This document shows, piece by piece, positions 45,147 through 56,059 of a stretch of DNA of 64,000 nt; the stretch's first letter is position 1; each line of letters opens with the position of its first letter. Under the pieces are notes generated by a model that was given only the letters and a program-made list of their open reading frames with translations, searched no databases and was not told the origin of the DNA. The stretch lies in contig JAKTNV010000024.1 in the NCBI GenBank assembly GCA_022747635.1, positions 7,090,303 to 7,154,302 of the forward strand, given 5' to 3'. The DNA is from Hetaerina americana (taxonomy: Eukaryota > Arthropoda > Insecta > Odonata > Calopterygidae). Both the position numbers and the translations under genes were made by a program.

Positions 45147-45613
45147 TTACCTAGAACACTGAGGCCTTAGTCCCCTTCGAGGTACTCCCCCCTGGGACCT
45201 CATATCTGTACTTATCTCAGCGTCTCTTCCACTTTTCAAAACAATCGGCAAAGCCCTTTTTTGGAATGGTCAACAGCTGCTTCGTCGCATTCTCCTTTTT
45301 CTCGCCAACGATTATTGGGAAGATTGGGCTTTGGTTTAAGGGTCATAGCCGTACACCTATAATTCATCTCCAGTTATGACCTTTTTAAGAAAACCTGGGT
45401 CATCGTTTTCTTCTTGTAGCATGTCCCCTGTAACTGCAGCCCGAAATTCTTGGCGTTGAAGAGATAAAAAAGAATGCGACAAGGCAGCTGATAACCATTC
45501 TGAAAAAGCACTTTTCGATTGTTTTGAAAAGTGGAAGAGACGCTGGGATAAGTGTATGAGATCCCAAGGGGAGTACTTCGAAGGGGACTAGGGGCCTCAC
45601 TGTTCTAGATAGG
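45147..45613. mobile_element. mariner derivative with inverted duplicate of its 3' end
   Basis: On the minus strand 45430-45280 translates to EFRAAVTGDMLQEENDDPGF and LKKVITGDEL, then VYGYDP, TKAQSS: the middle of a GVQW3-like mariner transposase with a stop in place of the Trp of GDESW. 45260-45160 gives the C-terminus ADCFEKWKRR, DKY. The plus strand at 45510-45592 repeats the C-terminus: FDCFEKWKRRWDKCMRSQGE and YFEGD plus stop. Both outer ends carry CTAGAACA(C/G)TGAGGCC in inverted orientation. The element has therefore lost its left end and carries two right ends. It is not coding. Confidence 0.75.
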
Positions 45614-45619
45614 CTATTG

Positions 45620-47690
45620 TTTTCAATATATTGCATGGGTGGATCCTTTCCGGACATACTTTGTATTTCCTTTTGATGAACTCTCAAATTCCAGAGTTAG
45701 AAAATCCCGAGATTACCCTCTGAAAGCACAACCGCCAAATGCATTATTGTGACGAGAATTAGCTATGCGGAATTAATCCAGTCAATTTGTTCACCTACTG
45801 TAGCTGTTTTCTCGAGAAGACGCCAGAGAACATTTTCATCCATAAAATAAAATCGCCCTCGCCATCAAGATGAATCAGAAAGTGGAGCTGAGAGGGAGAG
45901 CAATCCACAGGCGCAATAAATCATAGGCGTCAACCGCCATTTTCACACTAACATTTTCTACCTTTGGAAGCCGCCCCGTGAATGATTTCACAAACCGGGA
46001 TGATCATCTTCCCACGTAAAACGTCTACTGGCGCTATTATTCGCGGAACAACCGGATTTCGGACGGAGCCGGTCCCACCCCCCTCCCATTAGTGACCACC
46101 ACCAATCCCGATGACGCAACGCGAAACCCACGCGCGTCTATTCCCTACTTCCTTATCCTCCTCCTCTCTCTCTCTCAGCACCCCCACACAATAACACATC
46201 CCGCCGGCCTGCCTTCGATAAGGCGAAAAGAGAAGATGAAAAATCCCCCATCCCATGCTCCGCAGCGGTCCATTGGGAAATTCCGCCCGTTGCCTTCCTC
46301 AAAGTGAACGCTACCAGCAGGCAGGAGTTTTAGATATCGCGAAATCAAGGACAAGAAGAAACCACTCAGCCCGGGAAGTACTGTTCCACCTACATTTCTC
46401 TGGGATAGAATATTCACTAGCGGATTGGAGCATTGGCGTCCGCGTGAAGGACCACGCGTCTCAAGTACGAAAACCATGTATGCATGCGAACGTGAATTTT
46501 TGGGTTACTTTTTTGTGTAAACACTCAATTTAAGAAGTATAGTAAGAAACAAACTCGCAAACGAAGTCCCTCTTTATCTCAAATCATGAGCCTGTTCCTA
46601 TCAGCCCTATTAGCCGAATAGCTGATATGATAAATATAAAAGCATATAAGAATGTAATTAATATTATGATTGCTCAAAAGTCAAGGCAGACGTTCTCGAT
46701 AAAGTGGAATACATTTTTCAATATTAGATAGAATCATTACTTAAGCTGTTGCTATTAGTTACAAAATTTTAAAAAGCCAATATTTTTATTGGATATAATA
46801 TTTTTAATTAAAAAAAATTATTTTTAAATAAAAAAAAATAATCTCGCTAAAACTGAAACTTTATAATGAAGAAATAAATACTGTCTAATCATTCTTGAGG
46901 AATAGTTTTCATCGATATTCTGGTAACACTATTTACCCACTTAGATTTCAAGTACACAACAACCTCAACATCCTAAGAATCTCCGCAAGTGTTTCAAATC
47001 CCGAATCCAATATGGCTGGTCTTTGCATTTTGCATGGTGTACAAATATAAGGACAATTTTGCATCACTTATTTGTGATCACCGTATACGCTCTCAAAGAT
47101 CATTTTGATGGTGCCATGAAACTCATGATGAGGAAGCCATAATGTATCTTTTTTCAGCCCCATTATAATAAATTGGCAATCGTTGGGTTTTGACGATGAA
47201 CTTCGAAGACCATATGATACTCATGATGGATTAATTGATCCCAGAAGATAATGCGAGTCCTGTGACAATGATAACGAACAGAGACAATATGCTATGCACA
47301 ATTATCTTCAATGTGATTCATAAGATCTCGTATATGTTTGCAGTCAACAAATGCTGACCCAGAGAGAAAATTAAACCACACATGACACATATTTCCTACC
47401 AAAACTCATGTTGGTATCTTTTAAGACCATAACATTTGCAATCAAGGATTTTGAATATGTATTATTATTAAAAAGTAGTCTACCGCTTAAGATTGGTTCT
47501 GGATGGATACACACTGCACGCCGTTACATTTCTTAGTTTCGTCTTATAAGACACCACTTGACATCCAACACTATAATAAAACCTTCTTCAGCGCCGCATG
47601 CTTCCTTCCTCCCATCATTCCGCCCAACATGCCACATGTTTCCTCCTTCAACCTCGTCTGCCTAGTGTTCTCCCCTCTGCCAGTCTTCAA
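45620..47690. other. no recognisable gene; CpG-rich stretch at 46010-46300
   Basis: 46010-46300 has frequent CpG and a CTCTCTCTCT run. The rest is AT-rich. Frames there overlap on both strands and match nothing I know. Confidence 0.4.
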
Positions 47691-47699
47691 CAACCCATC

Positions 47700-48003
47700 T
47701 CCGAACAACATGCTCTACATCCACCTTTCCTGCCGTCTTTGAATCTATCCCTTTCTCCCTTATCCTGCCTAGCACTTCCTCGTTTGTTTTCCTTTCTGCC
47801 TATTTAACCTTCTCCACACCCAAATCCCAAAAGCCTTCAAGCTACGCCTATCATCCTGCTTCGATGACCAAATTACCGTGGTTTACAAAATCACACTCCA
47901 TATCAAGGTTTTCTCTTAATCTTTTCTTAGGAGTCTTGCTTAACGTCCCAGTCATCAATTCCCTTCTCCTTGCGAAAGCTTCTCTGCCTATCGCGATACC
48001 CTG
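47700..48003 (-). pseudogene. RTE-type RT C-terminus, decayed
   Basis: On the minus strand the pieces GIAIGREAFARRRELMTGTL, KTPKKRLREN and ERKTNEEVLGRIREK match RIAIGREAF, KRLVKSL and RKTNEEVL of RTE-like elements. Stops and frame changes occur. It is the same family type as 13330-13790, and the nucleotide text (CACTTCCTCGTTTG / CACTTTCTCGTTGG) is still similar. Confidence 0.65.
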
Positions 48004-48380
48004 AAAATCATTTTGGCAATTATATTATCATGATGGTGAACTTTGAAGATTCTCTTCTAGTATCAAGTATCACCGATATAATCCGTCAAAATATGAAAAC
48101 TGGGTACCTATAGTCACTGTGGTGGACTTAGAGAAATGAACATTATTTACCATGGCAGTCGATATGACAATAGCAAATTGGTGGCTCTGAAATCTGGCAT
48201 GCCGCACCATAATGTATAATGTATCGGTTCAACACATTATCAACATTGGAGCTTCTCTAATCCCCTTATAATTAGAAAAAAATACCGAATCCACCAATAT
48301 TGGTGTAACATTCTAAGAAACTGCGAGAGATGCCGCGACAGTAACTTATCATGGAGTCATCAGCCAAATGTGCAAAACAA

Positions 48381-48591
48381 TGCAACAATTTCAGAGTGTA
48401 AAAATCATTCCCCTTGACCGGAATTGGAACCCAGATCCCTCGATGCCCGGCCGAGTACTTTGGCCAGTTATGCTATCGAGGCGTTGGAGTGAAGGACGCC
48501 TCGGTAGCTTAACTGGCTAAAGCACTCGGCCGGACATCGAGCGATTCGTCGAGGAAACCGATGAAGATTTTTACACTTTAAAATTGCTGCA
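48381..48591. repeat. fold-back pair of tRNA-like SINE heads
   Basis: The left arm (48381-48483) and right arm (48497-48591) are imperfect reverse complements around a 13-base spacer. The right arm reads CGCCTCGGTAGCTTAACTGG and CTAAAGCACTCGGCC, an A-box-like head. The left arm, read on the minus strand, has the same plus CTGGGTTCCAATTCCGG, a B box. The right arm lacks the B-box part. The outer ends of both arms share GATTTTTACACT. Confidence 0.8.
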
Positions 48592-48705
48592 TACGTCGTA
48601 TTGTTGGATTTCAGTCAGGCTTGCAAAAATATTTTCAGACATTTTCCAAACAAAGTATTTTCTCTCAAGCAATTGAGCAAACACGTTTTACTAAATGAGA
48701 GAATA

Positions 48706-50036
48706 CTACCTTGATCAAAAATTTCCCGGAATTTATTCAGAAAATTAAAAATACAAGTTTATTCATCTAAATCTATATTGTCCCCTTCAAAGTAATCCCC
48801 ATCGACTGCAACACACTTATGCCAGCGCTTGATCCAATCCTCGAAACATTTTTTATATTCGGTTTTCGGTATGTCCATCAGTGCTTCCTGCGATTTTTCC
48901 ATTACTTCCTCTCGGCTGCTAAAACGCGTTCCCCGTAATGGTTTTTTAACTCGATTGAACAGAAAGAAGTCACAGGGAGCCAAATCAGGTGAATTCGGTG
49001 GCTGTTGGATGGTATTTGTTGCATTTTTCGTCAAAAAATTACGAATAATGATAGCACTGTGCGACGGTGCGTTATCATGGTGCAAAATCCACGAGTTTTC
49101 TGCCCACATTTCTGGTCTCTTTCGGCGAATTGCTTCACGCAAACGTCTCATAACGCCCAAATAATACTCTTTGTTTACTGTCTGGCCTTCTGGCAAAAAT
49201 TCATGATGCACTACACCGTTGTAATCCATGAAAACCGTCAGCATTGCCTTCTTTTTTGACTGAAAACGACGTGGTTTTTTTGGTCTCGGCTCATTTGGTG
49301 AACGCCATTCACTTGCATGATGTCTGGATTGCGTGTCGTACTCATAAACCCACGTCTCGTCTCCAGTAATGATCCTTTTGATGAATGTGGGATCGGATTC
49401 AGCCTCGCAAATCATGTCTTTTGCGACGTCAACACGGTCTCTTTTTTGCATGAAATTGAGGTCTTTTGGCACCAACTTTGCTGCTTCTCGACGGAAACCC
49501 AAATCATTAACCACAATGTCTTGGGCGGATCCATAGGCAATGTTCAAGTCCTCCGCTATTTCTCTGATGGTTAATTTGCGGTTATTGACCAACATTTCTT
49601 TTACTTTATCAATTTTTTCACCGACTTTCGATGTCGATGGTCTGCCACTGCGTTCATCATCTTCGATTGACTCACGACCACTTCTGAACCGCTCGTGCCA
49701 CTGGTAAACGACCGTTTTTTTTAGAGAATCGTTGCCGAAACACTTTTCCAACATTTCCAACGTCCGTGCGCCACTAAATCCGTTTTTTACGCAAAATTTA
49801 ATACAAGTTCGTTGTTGCAAATTTAAATCCATTTCTGCAATTGTAAAAAATCGCCAACACACACAGAGATAGATGTACTCTTGGCTACGTAACTTTTGCA
49901 AATGTCAAGTTATGACACTAAGATTTAAAGGGAATATCAACAACAGATGTACCAATTTAACAAAAAAACAGAACTCAATTCGGAACGATGGGAGCGCCAC
50001 ACGGTGGTTATTCCGGGAACTTTTTGATCAAGGTAG
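48706..50036 (-). mobile_element. mariner-A copy 2, complete
   Basis: Inverted ends CTACCTTGATCAAAAA (48706) and TTTTTGATCAAGGTAG (50036) are flanked by TA at 48704-48705 and 50037-50038. The length of 1331 bp is normal for a mariner. The ends match copy 1 with hardly any change. Confidence 0.97.
48759..49832 (-). CDS. mariner-A transposase, intact
   Basis: The 357-residue frame is counted from MDLNLQQRTCIKF (49832); the in-frame ATG at 49901 would add 23 residues without family similarity. An N-terminal helix-turn-helix (FSGARTLEMLEKCFG) is followed by a YQWHERFRSGRESIEDDERS linker, a second helix-turn-helix (LTIREIAEDLNIAYGSAQDI), and the DD34D catalytic core: Asp in ITGDETW (residue 158), HHDNAPSH, and the final Asp of SPDLAPCD, with 34 residues between the last two. 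The C-terminus is WHKCVAVDGDYFEGD. The enzyme would cut and paste its own element at TA. No defect is visible, so it may be active and could also mobilise copy 1. Confidence 0.95.
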   Translation of the reverse strand: MDLNLQQRTCIKFCVKNGFSGARTLEMLEKCFGNDSLKKTVVYQWHERFRSGRESIEDDERSGRPSTSKVGEKIDKVKEMLVNNRKLTIREIAEDLNIAYGSAQDIVVNDLGFRREAAKLVPKDLNFMQKRDRVDVAKDMICEAESDPTFIKRIITGDETWVYEYDTQSRHHASEWRSPNEPRPKKPRRFQSKKKAMLTVFMDYNGVVHHEFLPEGQTVNKEYYLGVMRRLREAIRRKRPEMWAENSWILHHDNAPSHSAIIIRNFLTKNATNTIQQPPNSPDLAPCDFFLFNRVKKPLRGTRFSSREEVMEKSQEALMDIPKTEYKKCFEDWIKRWHKCVAVDGDYFEGDNIDLDE

Positions 50037-50039
50037 TAC

Positions 50040-52320
50040 ATGTTATATTTCAACGGAAGAAATACTGCAATAATTCCGTAAATGAAAAATCACATACATC
50101 GACGTTTTCTTTTCCTATCATAGTTATTTACAACTTTTATGGATTTTTCACCCTCATTTCATATGCCTTAGGAGCTCAAAGCAATTGATTATTATCAATT
50201 ATATGTGGGAAAACAGATCAGAAATCATTCATTTGGAAAATCTTGGCATTTATCATTAAAACTTGATTGACTTGCCTTTAGCATCCCTATATATTATAAA
50301 TCACACACACCTTTTAAAGAGTGTTTAGTTAATCAGTTGTTAATAATCGGTACCGACAGAATCGTGCTTCTCCGGTTTACAAATACTAGCACTCAGCAGA
50401 AAACAATTCCTGATTTCGAGTCAATCCTCGCTTTGACCTTTCGTTTCGTTCCACAAAATTCAGAGAAACCCGTATTCAGTTATTCGGTTGAGGGCCAAAA
50501 TATCTACCCCAAGCGCAGTCTTAAATTATTTGAGCAATAGCAATTACTATTAACTAACAATATTCAGTAAATGAGAACGAATCATTGTCGATCAAGTGAA
50601 AGGGAACCAACGATGGGTCGGTAAAACCAGGTTGAAAAGTTGAAATAATTTCAACATTTATAATATTTATCACTAAAATATACCATTGCTAGGTGTATCA
50701 TAATTAGGAAGAAAAATGTATTTCTCTGGAAAAGAGGTCCACTTCAATTCGATGAAGCTCCATGATAATTAGTTTAAGGTTATTTATTTGCTTTGATTCG
50801 AACTGGTTATCTCGTGAAATTTTTATACATTATGCAGTATAACTGCTCCTGGGATCCCACAACCATTTTTCAGCATTGTCTTCCATTCTTAGAAATACGA
50901 AAAAAAATTTCGCCGTTAATTATCTGGATAACTGGGGTATAATGTATAATTGTTTTAAATTAGTTTCCATCTGTCAGATTGGAATATATGTGCCTTCTTG
51001 CAAAATGGAGCAGTTATTAAGGGTATACGTGATACTTCATCACGGAGTTAAAAATACACGTCAAGACAAGAGGAGATGAAATACCACCATTAAAAATATA
51101 CGAGAATTTTTCCCATTCCTTTATTAATACTAAAACAATAATTAAGATAGTGGAAGAAGGAAAAATGCGGTTCCGACAGCGTCGCTATCATCAACAATCG
51201 TCAACCCACGGTTTTCGGCGGTAACTATATATAATTTAGAACGTATTTATCATTTAGCTTCAACTAAATTTTCTCTTTTGTACATTGAATTTACGATTTT
51301 GCCGTAGCTAATTATCTTTCCACTTTTTTCTATTTAATAATATTAAATCTTTAAATCAGTTCAATTGCTATTATTTCAATTAACATTCAATGAAATAGGG
51401 ACTGACTACTGAAGCACCGTGGCCGCTGCTGTCGCTCACTGGTTAATAACGTGACGGTCTTGAAGGATGCATGCAATGTAATACAATATGACACGAGATT
51501 ACACGAAAGCAATGATCTTCTAATAAAGAAGAGATATCTGCTTTCCAAACTACAAAAGTATATCTGTATTATTAGTATATTCGCTTTCCAACCAATACCT
51601 CGCAGACTATTGTGGGCCGAGGATATTTCTTGGTAGCCCAAACTTTCAAAATGTTTTTGTAATGGAATTTCAGTATGATATATTTAGGAAAGCTAATCGA
51701 TTAACACATTCCCCAAGACAGTTGATATGAGTATCATACCACTTTAAAATAAATATAAGATGACAAACTATCTTTTGTAAAAGACATGTAAAATAAGATA
51801 CCAGAATTAAAACCATCCATCTCAAATTCGCAACTTGGAAAAAATGTGTTCTCATGGAGTATTAAGTTTTTCACCCATTTTGAACTTAGTTCTCTTCATA
51901 AATAGTTAGCAGGGGAGTTAGTAGTTCGCGGAACAAAACGTTAGGAAATAGAGACGCCTATCCTGAGGAATATAGTATAATCGATTCAAAGATTTATCAT
52001 TTTGAAATTATCTTTTATTGCTTCTTTAGTCTCCCAAAATAATTAATAAATAATCGATTGTATATCTATTGAGCCGCACGATTTATTTACCAATCACTTT
52101 ATTTTTGTTCGTCATTTTGTAAAATACAAGTGCCAAAGCAATGCTCGGCATTGATTATAAGGAAAATAATCGATGTAGCAGATTAATCGTTCAATTAAAA
52201 CAATCGACGTGATCGAAAATTGATTATTTCAGGCTTCTCCCATTTTAGGAAGGGGGCCCGAAGAGAGAGCTCTCCGAGCTATACAATGATCACCCAAGTT
52301 GCACTATTATTTTATTCCAT
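50040..52320. other. no recognisable gene
   Basis: AT-rich; short frames only, no domain recognised. Confidence 0.45.
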
Positions 52321-52429
52321 GAGACAACTGCTTTGGCGCAGTCACGTGCATACAGACGTACTCGATCCTCCGGCATAGAGCGCATAGACCTGAGCCACCC
52401 CACCCTCACCTCCCTCTATCTGCCCCCCT

Positions 52430-53110
52430 ATCGTTCGTTCCCTCGGCACGCCCCGACGAATGGCGCTTTTCCACGGCGGCCTCGCGAGCACCGAGATGGT
52501 GGCGGCGCGATAGCTCCGGAAGCGCGTTCGGCTAGTCGTCTCCGAGTGGGAGAGAGCAGAATGGAGAGAGCCGAGGGGGAGAGAGAGAGATCCCTGGAAA
52601 CAATGACAACAATGGGCAAGCAAGCAGACGAGATAAGGAAGGGTGTCGTGTGAACGGGATCCTCGGGCGCCGAAATCTCACGCGTTTCTGACGCCGCCAC
52701 AGCGACCGACCGCGGAATTTTCCCGCGTCGTCGGAAGGTGGGGCGGGGGGCGATGGCGCTTTCTCGGACTCGGCAGACAGCATTCCCTACGCCCATACCA
52801 CCCTCTTAAACCTCCCCACTCCTGCAGCTCTCAAGACATTCAGTAAATAATGAATAATAAACGAAATGAAGAAGTGAAATGACAAAAGATAGGGTGCGGA
52901 CGACGCGCGTGCGCCTCGAGGATCGAGCTTGGGAATGGGGACTGTTTCGAATTTCTGCGCGCGTGAGAGGAGAAGCGGAGGGAGATGGCGTGGATCGAGG
53001 TGGAGGATGTGGTCGGAAGATGGGGACGAGGATAAAAGGCAGGGTGATAGGATTGAGAGAAGGCGGAAAGAAACGCTCCCGCCCCCTCATTGGTGCCGGC
53101 CTCCGCTAGC
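52430..53110. promoter_or_regulatory. CpG island-like stretch
   Basis: This is the most CpG-dense part of the window (for example GGCGGCCTCGCGAGCACCGA and GACGCCGCCACAGCGACCGA), with GAGAGAGAGA near 52580. A promoter or first exon of a host gene would fit. Overlapping frames of 67-122 residues on both strands are a by-product of high GC and match nothing I know. Confidence 0.35.
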
Positions 53111-53317
53111 TCACTACATGCAGTTTGTCATCGGCACCCAGGACCACGTCCTCCTTGCATTCGTATCTCTCGACGCAGTTTCGGTTGGCTCACCATATAC
53201 TACTCTATAACAGGGATTGGAACGGGTACAGGTCTCGAGGCAGAGAAAAATACCTCGAGTTATGACCTATAAATCAGTACTCATATTTCTCCAATAACGG
53301 CTCGAGTCCTATTAACC

Positions 53318-53371
53318 CTTAGCCCCACGCCCTCTCTGCGGGTCACGGGTTATTGCGTGGATGTAGATTTA
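53318..53371 (+). repeat. degenerate LINE 3' hairpin-tail
   Basis: AGCCCCACGCCCTCTCTGCG, GGTCACGGGTTATTGCGTGG, ATGTAGAT keeps the hairpin outline and the tail. Confidence 0.5.
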
Positions 53372-53631
53372 TACGTATCTTTTCCATAAAATTGACACTA
53401 GTTGTGTTTCAATGTATTATATATTATCCTATATTTTAAGTTCAGTATATTCATATACGGTGATATACGATATGTTTAAGCTCTTCGCAAGCAGTTCGGC
53501 CTCCAAATGGGTGCACCTACACCGCACACCTTGACATTGGCTTTCTGGTTATCACGTATATCTAAATAGAAACGACTAATATTCTTGTTCAAGGTACTTG
53601 TACCGATGTATCAGTACCAAGGGCTGGGGCC

Positions 53632-53692
53632 CTACATCTACACTATCCCCAGAAACCGCCGAATGAGCGTGTGGCGGAGATGGTGAGGCACC
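53632..53692 (-). repeat. degenerate LINE 3' hairpin-tail
   Basis: CTACATCTACACTATCCCCA, GAAACCGCCGAATGAGCGTG, TGGCGGAGATGG is a reverse-complement LINE terminal block. Confidence 0.65.
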
Positions 53693-53762
53693 ATACAAAC
53701 TTGTACAACCTTGAATGAGTTCATGCACTTGAATACGTATTAACTCATATACAAAAACACTA

Positions 53763-53810
<48 letters not shown>

Positions 53811-53811
53811 C
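53763..53811. repeat. (AT)n microsatellite with GTA interruptions
   Basis: About 50 bases of TA repeats interrupted by TATGTATA. Confidence 0.9.
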
Positions 53812-53872
53812 TCTTATGTATGTATAAAATGTATGCATGTATACTTTACTCGTGTGTATGTATATATTACAC

Positions 53873-54103
53873 TTGGACGGCACAATACTAGAACACAAAA
53901 ATATAAATAAAAAAACGTAAAAGGACACTCCCATTTAAGAAAATTTACACTCTCTATCTTATGTTAGGCCTTCTTCAGGTAAGAACTACTTACTATCTTC
54001 AGGCAAGACTTACCTGAAGAAGGCAAAACCTTAAACTTTCTTAAATGTGAGTGTCCTTTACGTGTTCTCTAATTATATTTTTGTGTTCTATTGTGCCGCC
54101 CAA
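53873..54103. mobile_element. fold-back element FB5
   Basis: The outer arms start TTGGACGGCACAAT (53873) and end ATTGTGCCGCCCAA (54103), and inverted similarity continues inward through CACAAAAATATAA and AGGACACTC. Both halves meet at CCTGAAGAAGGC, the same CTGAAGA motif as in FB1 and FB4; here the second half of the core is lost. An AAATAAATAAATA stretch follows on the right. Target duplications are unclear (possibly TTACAC / TTACAC). Confidence 0.7.
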
Positions 54104-54229
54104 ATTTTACACATAAATAAATAAATATATTCATGTACATATGTGTGTGTGTGATTCAATAAGCGATTAAATCACTCAATTTATCCTGTAACTTTCAATA
54201 AGTCCAACTCTTCCCTGCACTGGTGCTTC

Positions 54230-54490
54230 GTTAATCAAGAGGTTCCCAGCCGAATGCCTCCAGCATATCCGTCACATCTGCTGTCTTCTCGAAGACATTT
54301 TTCGTAAATCTGCCGGATTTTCTCTGAATAGTTTCTAGTTTTTGACTTATCGTATTCTGTCATAAATTCAGAATACTCATAATTGACCTCGCATTGCAAT
54401 TGTGGCCTAACTAAAGCGGAGTAACACATCTTACCTTTAATTACATTTTTCTACAATCCGTCTAATGAAACCAAACTTCTCTAGGAATGG
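54230..54490 (-). pseudogene. old LINE RT C-terminal fragment
   Basis: On the minus strand FGFIRRIVEKCN is followed by VLLRFS, QLQCEVNYEYSEF, PADLRKMSS and AGNLL. These align in order with GFIKRVVGKCN, CYFALVRPHLEYAAS, SARFVKN and WEPL of LINE-A. Frameshifts and stops separate them. It belongs to an older relative of LINE-A. Confidence 0.65.
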
Positions 54491-54568
54491 ATAGCATATT
54501 CTATCAATGCGTGTATTGCGTGAACATTTTGTTGTAGTTGTAACTCATACATGCAAGGACTGAAACTG

Positions 54569-54626
54569 GTACCCTCCTACCACACGTCCTCGAAGTGGCC
54601 TGTAGGGTAATATGCGGATGTGTAGT
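54569..54626 (+). repeat. degenerate LINE 3' hairpin-tail
   Basis: GTACCCTCCTACCACACGTC, CTCGAAGTGGCCTGTAGGGT, AATATGCGGATGTGTAG corresponds to the LINE terminal block. Confidence 0.55.
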
Positions 54627-54909
54627 TTTCTTACCCGATCCCGGTTCCATATGATCAGAGGGTTGCTCGACCATGTTGTTGCCGGAAGTCGAAACACGAA
54701 TTTTGACGCACGTACGGTCGATAAGGCACGATTGTTATGGAATGGAAATTGTCATCATTGACGCACGTTCTCACCAATGTGACTTATTTCCTTGTGTCCA
54801 ACGAACTTCTACCAGAAGAGGGCACAATAATCATACCCCACTCTAAATGTATTTGTTCCAGTTAAAGGCTGGATGCGCTGGAATCAATGCATACAAATGT
54901 AAAAAAAAT

Positions 54910-55105
54910 GAATAGAGACGCAAACACTTGGCTATTCCACACAAAAATATTCATTGACTACTATGGTTTAGAAGTAAAATGTCATCATCAGGTGAATGAC
55001 CCGAAGATGTTTTACATGAAAATCTCCGGGTTGTCATCGAATAAATTTTGTTCAGAATAACCAAGTGTTTACGTCTCAATTCGGTATGAATACGTTCAAT
55101 GAAAG
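54910..55105 (+). mobile_element. fold-back element FB3, degenerate
   Basis: Arms GAATAGAGACGCAAACACTT and its counterpart AAGTGTTTACGTCTCAATTC enclose a centre with TCATCATCAGG (CCTGATGATGA on the other strand) and, on the plus strand, CCGAAGATG...CATGAAAATCTCCGGGTTGTC. This is a mutated version of the FB2/FB4 core and of its GGGTC box. The right flank has TATGAATACGTTCAATGAAAG, similar to the FB4 tail. Target duplications are not clear. Confidence 0.65.
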
Positions 55106-55330
55106 TTTCACCATTATTACATTTCTCGCCGTGATGGAAGAAAGTACTAATTAAAGCTTTTTTTTAATTTGGAAGATAACTATCATCATATTATTTATCA
55201 TTTGTTATTCTCTGATAATGAAAAAAATATATTTAACATAATGTCTCTTTTTTGCCTTTTTTGACGATTTGTCGAAAGTCTCCTTATTGGGATTTATATG
55301 AGAAGAGAATTTGCATAGTAATTTCTTTTG

Positions 55331-55371
55331 CATCTAAATCTTAGCCACCATGAGATCGTGTGGCAGGGGAG
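55331..55371 (-). repeat. degenerate LINE 3' hairpin-tail
   Basis: CATCTAAATCTTAGCCACCA, TGAGATCGTGTGGCAGGGGA resembles a decayed reverse-complement LINE block. Confidence 0.35.
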
Positions 55372-55983
55372 AATGCAAATTCCAATTGTGATGTAAAAAG
55401 ACTCAGGGAAACACGTGGAAACGGAACACGCGGAACCATTAAAGCATTAACCATCCTCACCTATGATTTATTTTTCCATTAAAAAGTAAAAGGGAAGCGC
55501 TATTTCACCTTCATTAGACATCTTACTCTTCTATCCTGCTCCGTAAGCTTGTTGAGAACTTCTCCAGAAGGACCTTATTTCAAAATCAGACTAATACAGA
55601 GAGAAGGTGCCTGTTTTTTGTGAAAACTGGTATTCAACGTACAGAAAGCGTCACATTATTGTAAGATTACCCCAAGATGGAAGACAAAGGTAGGACGAAT
55701 ATTGACATGCATGAATTTAACTTGTAGGTAAATTCAAATAATGCGAGTTTCACGCTAAAAAAGAGGATAAACATAATTTTAGCCCTAGAGGTGACAGAAG
55801 TAGGCAACATTGAATACGAGATTAGGAAAAAGTGACTGCCGAATCGACAAATTTCAGGAATACTTTTTTTACCTTGTTAATTTAAAGCAATTTAAGTTGC
55901 CGTAACAACTCAGATACCCTAAGATATACACATGTGTATGAATACTGAAAATTACAATGTGACTTCCCCACAAATAGTTATCT

Positions 55984-56055
55984 GGGGATGTAGCTCAGTG
56001 GTAGAGCGTTCGCTTTGCATGTGAAAGGTCCCGGGTTCAATCCCCGGCATTTCCA
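55984..56055 (+). tRNA. tRNA-Ala (anticodon UGC), two substitutions
   Basis: The 72-nt cloverleaf matches the perfect copies at 27142 and 59783 except for TTCAATC in the T loop and CATTTCC in the 3' acceptor strand; the latter still pairs by G-U. Anticodon loop TTTGCAT gives UGC. A TTTTTTT run starts two bases downstream. About 100 bases of 5' flank resemble the 5' flank of the gene at 59783-59854 (shared TTTAAGTTG, AATACCCTAAGA-like and AATGTGACTTC), showing common descent by duplication. It is probably functional. Confidence 0.93.
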
Positions 56056-56059
56056 GTTT

